Assembly (NCBI RefSeq): GCF_042675665.1
Contig: NZ_JBHTJI010000001.1
Span: forward strand, 1,054,001-1,118,000
Reading direction: 5' to 3'
DNA length: 64,000 nucleotides
DNA from: Mariniflexile jejuense
GTDB taxonomy: Bacteria; Bacteroidota; Bacteroidia; Flavobacteriales; Flavobacteriaceae
Shown here: positions 58,614 through 64,000 of the stretch, piece by piece
Layout of the letters: the number at the start of each line of letters is the position of its first letter
How positions within the stretch are numbered: position 1 is the first letter of the stretch
Position numbers and translations under genes: made by a program
Notes under the pieces: generated by a model
What the model saw: the letters and a program-made list of their open reading frames with translations, nothing else
The model's database searches: none
What the model was told of the DNA's origin: nothing

Positions 58614-59957
58614 ATGAAACAAAAACTAATACTATTACTTAGTTTATCACTTTCTATAAGCTTGTTTTCACAAGAAAACATACAAAGTTTCTCATTACAG
58701 GAAGCCATAAACTTCGCACTTCAAAACAATAGAACTGCAAAAAATGCTGCTCGCGATATTGAAGCAGCAAAAAAACAAAAATGGGAAACCACCGCAACAG
58801 GTTTGCCTCAGATTAACGCCGAAATAGGCTATCAAAACTGGTTAAAGCAACAAGTTTCATTAATTCCTGCCGAATTTTTTGGTGGTAATCCTGGAGAATT
58901 TGCCGAAGTTACTTTTGGCACCAAGCAAAGTGTTAATGCAACTGCTACATTAAGCCAGAAAATATTTGATGGTTCCTATTTAGTAGGCTTACAATCGGCC
59001 AAAGTGTTTTTAGAAATTTCTAAAAATGCCAAAATTAAAACCGATTTAGAGGTTAGAAAAGCTGTAATTAATGCTTACGGTAATGTGTTACTTGCCGAAG
59101 AGAGTGTTGCTATAATTGAAAAAAACAAAGCAATTTTAGAAAAAAACCTAAGCGATTTATCAAAAATATTTGAAAATGGTTTAGAAGAAGAAGAAAGTGT
59201 TGAGCAACTTCAAATAACCTTATCTGGCGTAAACAGTACATTACAAAACACAACGCGTTTAAAAACCTTGGCATATCAAATGCTAAATATCACTTTAGGC
59301 TTAGATGTTAATAGCACAACCGTTTTAACCGACAGTCTTGAGAGTTTAACAGTTCAAAACATCTCTTTAGAATTGGTTGATTCTAGTTTGAATTTAGATA
59401 ATTCAATAGATTACCAAATTGCCGAAAACGACAAAAAAGCAAAAGAATTACTTCTTAAACTTGAAAAAAGCAAAGCGTTACCAACCTTAAATGCCTTTAT
59501 AAATGGTGGCTACAATGCTTTTGGCGACAATTTTGAATTTACAAGTAAAGACCAAAAATGGTTTGGTTCATCACTTTTTGGTGTAAACATGAACATCCCA
59601 ATTTTTAGTTCATTAGGTAGAAGCGCCGCAACACAACGCGCTAAAATAAACTTAGAAAAAGCGCAAGACGATTTGGTTGAAACCGAGCAAAAACTTCAAC
59701 TTCAAACGGCAGCAGCAAAAAGTGATTACCAATTTGCTATTTCTGATTATGATAACAAAAAACAAAACCTAAATCTTGCAGAACGCATCGAGAAAAAAAA
59801 CCAAACAAAGTTTTTTGAAGGTATTGCTTCAAGTTTCGATTTAAGACAAGCACAAACGCAATTATACACAGCACAACAAGAGTTTTTACAAGCCATGCTT
59901 GATGTTATAAACAAAAAAGCGGCGTTGGAAACCATACTTAACACAATCAATAACTAA
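58614..59957 (+). CDS. TolC family outer-membrane efflux protein
   Basis: 447 residues. Signal peptide (ending LFSQ), then the two helical-hairpin repeats: SLQEAINFALQNNRTAKNAARDIEAAKKQ and the second part with FNIPIFSSLGRS-like MNIPIFSSLGRSAATQRAKINLEKA, ending SFDLRQAQTQLYTAQQEFLQAMLD. It forms the exit duct for the RND pump. A 29-base gap separates it from the adaptor gene. Confidence 0.92.
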   Translation: MKQKLILLLSLSLSISLFSQENIQSFSLQEAINFALQNNRTAKNAARDIEAAKKQKWETTATGLPQINAEIGYQNWLKQQVSLIPAEFFGGNPGEFAEVTFGTKQSVNATATLSQKIFDGSYLVGLQSAKVFLEISKNAKIKTDLEVRKAVINAYGNVLLAEESVAIIEKNKAILEKNLSDLSKIFENGLEEEESVEQLQITLSGVNSTLQNTTRLKTLAYQMLNITLGLDVNSTTVLTDSLESLTVQNISLELVDSSLNLDNSIDYQIAENDKKAKELLLKLEKSKALPTLNAFINGGYNAFGDNFEFTSKDQKWFGSSLFGVNMNIPIFSSLGRSAATQRAKINLEKAQDDLVETEQKLQLQTAAAKSDYQFAISDYDNKKQNLNLAERIEKKNQTKFFEGIASSFDLRQAQTQLYTAQQEFLQAMLDVINKKAALETILNTINN

Positions 59958-59986
59958 TCATCATACAAAATAAAAAATACTAAAAA

Positions 59987-61162
59987 ATGAAACACATATA
60001 TACTTTATTAATCGTTACTGTTCTTCTAACTGCTTGTGGTGGAGAACAAAAAGAAAAATCTGTTGAAGATTTAGTTGCTTCAAACAACTTAGAAGCCCTA
60101 AAACAAAAACGTGAAGAAATTGATGCTAAACAGCAAACTTTAGCAGATCAATTAAAACTAATTAACGATAGAATTTCAGAATTAGACACCATAAAAAAAT
60201 TACCATTAGTTACTACTTTAACTATAAAATCGGAAAAATTTGAACATTACTTAGAGTTACAAGGTAATGTACAAACAAAACAAAACTTAGTTATTTATCC
60301 AGAAATGGCAGGAACATTAACCCGCGTTTATGTAAAAGAAGGCCAATATGTAACCAAAGGCCAATTACTTGCAACTATAGATGATGGTGGTTTAAGCCAA
60401 CAAGTAGCTCAATTACAAATTCAAGCAGATTTAGCTAAAACCACGTTTGAGCGTCAAGAACGTTTATGGGAACAAAAAATAGGTAGTGAAATTCAATACC
60501 TTCAAGCAAAATCTAGCTACCAAGCACAACAACGTGCTGTTAGCCAATTAAAAAGTCAACTTAGTAAAACAACGGTTAGAGCGCCATTTACAGGCGTTAT
60601 TGACGATGTTATTACAGACCAAGGTAGTGTTGTTGCGCCAGGACAATCGCAATTAATGCGTATTGTTAATTTAGACGATATGTATATTGAAACCGATGTG
60701 CCAGAAAGCTACATTTCTAACGTTACAGCTAACAAAACTGTAAAAGTGGAGTTTCCTATTTTAGGAAAATCATTAGAAGCTAAAATTAGACAAGCTGGTA
60801 ATTTTATAAACCCAGCAAACAGAACTTTTAAAATAGAAGTTGCTGTTCCTAATAAAGATAAAAGCATCAAACCAAACCTTACAGCAAAACTTAAAATTAA
60901 CGATTACACAAACGATACTGCCATTTTAATACCACAAAGTATTATTTCTGAAAATGCTGATGGTGAGCAATACATATACATTATTGAAAACAAAAATGCC
61001 GATAATAAAGGTAATGCAAAACGTGTAATTATTGAAACAGGAAAATCGCAAGGCGATGTAATTGAAGTAACCAAAGGACTTGGAAATACTGTTGAAATTA
61101 TTCAAGAAGGCGCAAGAAGTGTAAACGACGGACAAACTGTTAAGGTTATTAATGGTCTTTAG
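59987..61162 (+). CDS. RND efflux periplasmic adaptor (lipoprotein)
   Basis: 391 residues. Lipoprotein signal with C17 (LLTAC), a coiled coil (about 30-65), the biotinyl-lipoyl-like domain (TRVYVKEGQYVTKGQLLATID), a hairpin, and the second half SKTTVRAPFTGVIDDVITDQGSVVAPG with the beta-barrel domain. Bridges pump and TolC-like duct. Normally followed at once by the pump; here another gene intervenes. Confidence 0.93.
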   Translation: MKHIYTLLIVTVLLTACGGEQKEKSVEDLVASNNLEALKQKREEIDAKQQTLADQLKLINDRISELDTIKKLPLVTTLTIKSEKFEHYLELQGNVQTKQNLVIYPEMAGTLTRVYVKEGQYVTKGQLLATIDDGGLSQQVAQLQIQADLAKTTFERQERLWEQKIGSEIQYLQAKSSYQAQQRAVSQLKSQLSKTTVRAPFTGVIDDVITDQGSVVAPGQSQLMRIVNLDDMYIETDVPESYISNVTANKTVKVEFPILGKSLEAKIRQAGNFINPANRTFKIEVAVPNKDKSIKPNLTAKLKINDYTNDTAILIPQSIISENADGEQYIYIIENKNADNKGNAKRVIIETGKSQGDVIEVTKGLGNTVEIIQEGARSVNDGQTVKVINGL

Positions 61163-61184
61163 TCGGTAGAGGGTAGACGGTAGA
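61163..61184. repeat. Heptad tandem repeat before the four-helix-bundle gene
   Basis: Three copies of GGTAGA in a 7-base period (61165-61170, 61172-61177, 61179-61184), directly after the adaptor stop. Confidence 0.5.
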
Positions 61185-61197
61185 AAACTAATAGTAA

Positions 61198-61572
61198 ATG
61201 AAAAATATAAAATTCAAATTTGAAGATTTACAAGTGTATCAAAAGGCATTAGAGTTTACTGATACCGCTTATGCTTTTACTAAAAATTTTCCTGACACCG
61301 AACGTTACGCACTAACATCGCAATTCACAAGAGCAGCTATTTCTATTACTCTAAATATAGCTGAAGGAACAGGTGATACAAACGCACAATTTAATAGATT
61401 TTTGCAAATAGCTATAGGATCTGTAAAAGAATGCGTTGTGTGTACGTCCATTGCTAAAAGACAAAATTACATTTCAATTGAACAAGAAATAGCATTAAGA
61501 GAAAAACTTGAAGAACTCTCAAAAATGATTATTAGCCTTCAAAAATATCTAAAAACAAACACTAAAGTCTAA
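61198..61572 (+). CDS. Four-helix-bundle protein (23S rRNA IVP / S23 family)
   Basis: 124 residues. Family marks: FEDLQVYQKALEFTDTAY, the conserved ALTSQFTRAAISITLNIAEGTG, and FNRFLQIAIGSVKECV. First described as the protein encoded in rRNA intervening sequences; free-standing copies are widespread with unknown function. It splits the adaptor-pump pair of an efflux operon and is flanked by short repeats on both sides, so it looks inserted. The stop lies inside the downstream repeat. Confidence 0.88.
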   Translation: MKNIKFKFEDLQVYQKALEFTDTAYAFTKNFPDTERYALTSQFTRAAISITLNIAEGTGDTNAQFNRFLQIAIGSVKECVVCTSIAKRQNYISIEQEIALREKLEELSKMIISLQKYLKTNTKV

Positions 61573-61607
61573 AGACTAATTACTAACGTCTAAAGACTAA
61601 AGACTAA
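61567..61607. repeat. GTCTAAAGACTAA repeats after the four-helix-bundle gene
   Basis: GTCTAAAGACTAA at 61567-61579 and 61588-61600, with a further AGACTAA at 61601-61607. GTCT and AGAC make each copy partly palindromic. The first copy contains the gene's stop codon. Confidence 0.55.
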
Positions 61608-61618
61608 CGACTCATAAA

Positions 61619-64000
61619 ATGACGAAACAACAAAAACAAATCGATAAAGAATTCAAACTATCATCGTGGGCAATACACAACAAAACCACAATTTATATGA
61701 TGATGGCTATGATTTTCTTTTTAGGTATTTCAGCATATTTTAAAATGCCTAGAGAAAGTTTCCCAGAAATTAAAGAAACTAAAATTTACATAAGCACACC
61801 TTTCTTTGGAAATACAGCTGAAGATATTGAAAAACTAATTACAGATCCGCTTGAAGATAAACTTAAAACTGTTAGTAACGTAGTTGAAATAACCTCATCA
61901 TCACAAGAAGATTATTCTATGATTGTTGTTGAGTTTGATGAAGATATTAGCGTTGAACAAGCAAAACAAAAGGTAAAAGACGAAATAGATTCAGAAACTG
62001 CTAGTGAAGATTGGCCAACATTTAACGGCGCAAAAGTAGAACCTAATGCGTTTGAATTAAGCATGTCTGAAGAAATGCCAATTCTTAACATCAATATTTC
62101 AGGTGATTATCCGGTAGAAAAACTAAAAGAGTTTGGTGAATATTTACAAGATGAAATTGAAAAACTCATCGAAATTAAAAAGGTAGATATTCGTGGTGCT
62201 CAAGAAAAAGAAGTTGAAGTAGCCGTTGATATTTATAAAATGATGGCTTCACAAGTTAGTTTTGATGACGTAATTGGTGCCATAAACAAAGGAAACATGA
62301 CTATGTCTGCTGGTAACTTCATTGCTAGTGGCCAACGCAGAACCATCAGGATTTTAGGAGAAATTGACAACCCAAACAACCTAAAAAACTTTGTCGTAAA
62401 AACAGAACACAACAACCCTATTTACTTAAAAGACATTGCAGATGTAAGCTTTAAAGAAAAAGACAAAACAACCTACGCACGCGAGTTTGGCGAACCTGTA
62501 GTGATGCTAGACGTAAAAAAACGTGCAGGTAAAAACATGGTTGAAGCTGCCGAAAAAATACAGGTAATTGTAGATAATGCTAAAGCAAACGTGTTCCCAA
62601 GAGATTTAAAAGTTACAACCACCAATGATCAATCATCTAAAACCATTGGACAAGTTGATGATTTAGTAAACAATATCATATTTGGCATCATACTAGTAGT
62701 AACCGTTTTAATGTTCTTTTTAGGCTTTAAAAACGCACTATTTGTTGGGTTTGCAATACCTATGTCTATGTTTATGTCTTTAATGATTTTAAACTTACTA
62801 GGCTATACCATGAATACTATGATTCTTTTCGGACTAATTATGGGTCTTGGTATGCTAGTAGATAACGGTATTGTTGTGGTTGAAAACGTTTACCGCCTTA
62901 TGGATGAAGAAGGTATGAGCAGATTAGATGCTGCCAAAAAAGGGATTAGTGAGATTGCCTACCCTATTATTATTTCTACAGCTACTACAGTAGCGGCATT
63001 TATACCACTTGGTATGTGGCCTGGAGTTATGGGTGAATTTATGATTTATTTCCCAATAACATTATCAGTAGTTTTAGGGTCATCACTTTTTGTTGCTATT
63101 TTCTTTAACTCGGTACTTGTATCTCAGTTTATGACAGTTGAAGATAAAGACATGCCATTAAAACGCATCATTTACATAACAGCTACTGTATCTATCATTG
63201 GGCTTATCATCCTCATTATAGGTGGCGACTATAGAGCTTTAGGTTCATTAATGATTTTTACAGCCATTATGTTGTGGGTTTACCGTTTGTTACTTCGTAA
63301 AATGGCAAATCGTTTTCAAAACAAAACATTAGTAAAACTAGAAATATTATATGAAAAAACCCTAAAATGGGCATTAAAAAGTAAAAGAACCTATGTTATA
63401 AGTATTGCTACTTTTATACTTTTAATCATATCTTTTATAGTTTTTGGTTGGTCTTTAGGCACACAACGTACTGAAGTACAATTCTTCCCCGAAAACAAAC
63501 CAAATCAAATCATTGTATATATTGAATATCCCGAAGGTACCGATATTAAAAAAACAAACGCTATTACCAAAGAAATAGAAAAAAAAGTATACACTGTTTT
63601 AAATGAAGGCATGTATAGAAAAGGTGACTATAATTTTATGGTTGAAAGTGCCGTTTCTCAAGTTGGTGAAGGTGCAGGAAACCCACAAACCGATGGTGGT
63701 TCAGCAGCTGAAATGCCTCATAAAGGTAAAATTACGGCATCCATGCGCGAATATAAATTTAGAGAAGGTGAAGACAGTGAATTAATGCGCCAAAAGGTAC
63801 AAGAAGCTTTGGTAGGGATTTATCCTGGAGTATTAATTTCAGTTGAAAAAGATCAAAATGGACCACCTGCTGGTGCACCAATTAACATTGAATTAGAAGG
63901 TGATGACTATTCTGAACTTATAAATACCGCCGAAAAAATGCGCGACTTCATAAACTCTAGAAGTATTGCTGGTATTGATGAGTTAAAAATAGACGTAAAT
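61619..64000 (+). CDS. RND family efflux permease (3' end missing)
   Basis: Starts at ATG 61619 and stays open to the right edge (794 codons seen; full family length is about 1,000 or more). AcrB/HAE-type: first helix near 25, periplasmic domain with FFGNTAEDIEKLITDPLE, TM2 onward from about 350. The proton-relay motif reads GLGMLVDNGIVVVENVYRL with D415 kept and N416 in place of the second Asp. Fed by the adaptor and TolC-like genes upstream. Substrate unknown. Confidence 0.93.
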   Translation, partial: MTKQQKQIDKEFKLSSWAIHNKTTIYMMMAMIFFLGISAYFKMPRESFPEIKETKIYISTPFFGNTAEDIEKLITDPLEDKLKTVSNVVEITSSSQEDYSMIVVEFDEDISVEQAKQKVKDEIDSETASEDWPTFNGAKVEPNAFELSMSEEMPILNINISGDYPVEKLKEFGEYLQDEIEKLIEIKKVDIRGAQEKEVEVAVDIYKMMASQVSFDDVIGAINKGNMTMSAGNFIASGQRRTIRILGEIDNPNNLKNFVVKTEHNNPIYLKDIADVSFKEKDKTTYAREFGEPVVMLDVKKRAGKNMVEAAEKIQVIVDNAKANVFPRDLKVTTTNDQSSKTIGQVDDLVNNIIFGIILVVTVLMFFLGFKNALFVGFAIPMSMFMSLMILNLLGYTMNTMILFGLIMGLGMLVDNGIVVVENVYRLMDEEGMSRLDAAKKGISEIAYPIIISTATTVAAFIPLGMWPGVMGEFMIYFPITLSVVLGSSLFVAIFFNSVLVSQFMTVEDKDMPLKRIIYITATVSIIGLIILIIGGDYRALGSLMIFTAIMLWVYRLLLRKMANRFQNKTLVKLEILYEKTLKWALKSKRTYVISIATFILLIISFIVFGWSLGTQRTEVQFFPENKPNQIIVYIEYPEGTDIKKTNAITKEIEKKVYTVLNEGMYRKGDYNFMVESAVSQVGEGAGNPQTDGGSAAEMPHKGKITASMREYKFREGEDSELMRQKVQEALVGIYPGVLISVEKDQNGPPAGAPINIELEGDDYSELINTAEKMRDFINSRSIAGIDELKIDVN

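Overview
The window looks like chromosomal DNA of a marine-type Flavobacteriaceae bacterium (Bacteroidota). The evidence is the low GC content, housekeeping promoters of the Bacteroidota type (TTTG, about 19 bases, TAnnTTTG), and typical families: DUF2723, DUF5686 barrels, PorT-like barrels, paired ExbD genes, a C-terminal-anchored TPR-CHAT protein, and an OprC/NosA-like receptor. Both ends cut a gene: a DUF2723 protein at the left and an RND efflux permease at the right.

Layout. 1-10.7 kb: mixed housekeeping genes (DUF2723, polysaccharide deacetylase, a thioredoxin-fold protein without its CxxC, a metallophosphoesterase, polA, HIT, DUF1801, VOC, YgiQ). 11-15.4 kb: the translation cluster rplM-rpsI-rpsB-tsf-pyrH-frr. 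15.4-28 kb: a DUF5686-type barrel, an MMPL/RND-like transporter, asnS, rpoN, a PAP2-like protein, a PorT-like barrel, an ExbB/ExbD operon, tRNA-Ser(GGA), L-asparaginase and TatD.

28.1-37.5 kb is the most unusual part. A membrane anti-sigma-like TPR protein and an ECF sigma factor read leftward. A small exported protein, a lipoprotein and a PKD/barrel - TPR-CHAT protease - retropepsin series read rightward, followed by an orphan NarL-type response regulator. Three rightward starts carry the same element, GGGTAAC, exactly 18 bases, ATATAA. I read this as the promoter of the adjacent sigma factor, so the locus looks like a sigma/anti-sigma switch that controls two proteases. Just after the response regulator, a near-perfect 26-bp palindrome plus promoter occurs twice; the second copy leads into a 33-residue membrane peptide gene closed by a 16-bp terminator.

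37.5-41.5 kb: odhB and sucA (2-oxoglutarate dehydrogenase). 42.4-52.9 kb: an N2O-reduction island (cytochrome c, fasciclin lipoprotein, clade II nosZ, a membrane protein, nosL, nosD, nosF, nosY) followed by probable copper-acquisition genes (a C-x-GKC exported protein, a Met/His-rich lipoprotein, an OprC/NosA-like TonB receptor with a CxxxM motif). 53-54.9 kb: nitrosative-stress genes (a hemerythrin-like protein, RIC/ScdA, an Fe-S type Rrf2 regulator). The nos island and the hemerythrin-like gene share a CRP/FNR-like site placed identically relative to the -7 box. The Rrf2 and ric genes share a GATAA-NN-TTATC palindrome.

55-64 kb: polyprenyl synthetase, a second ECF sigma factor with a small membrane protein, and a YceI-TetR-TolC-adaptor-RND efflux operon interrupted by a four-helix-bundle (IVP-like) gene flanked by short tandem repeats. 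I saw no CRISPR array, transposase, prophage or rRNA. All functions are assigned by reading the sequence; no database search was run.
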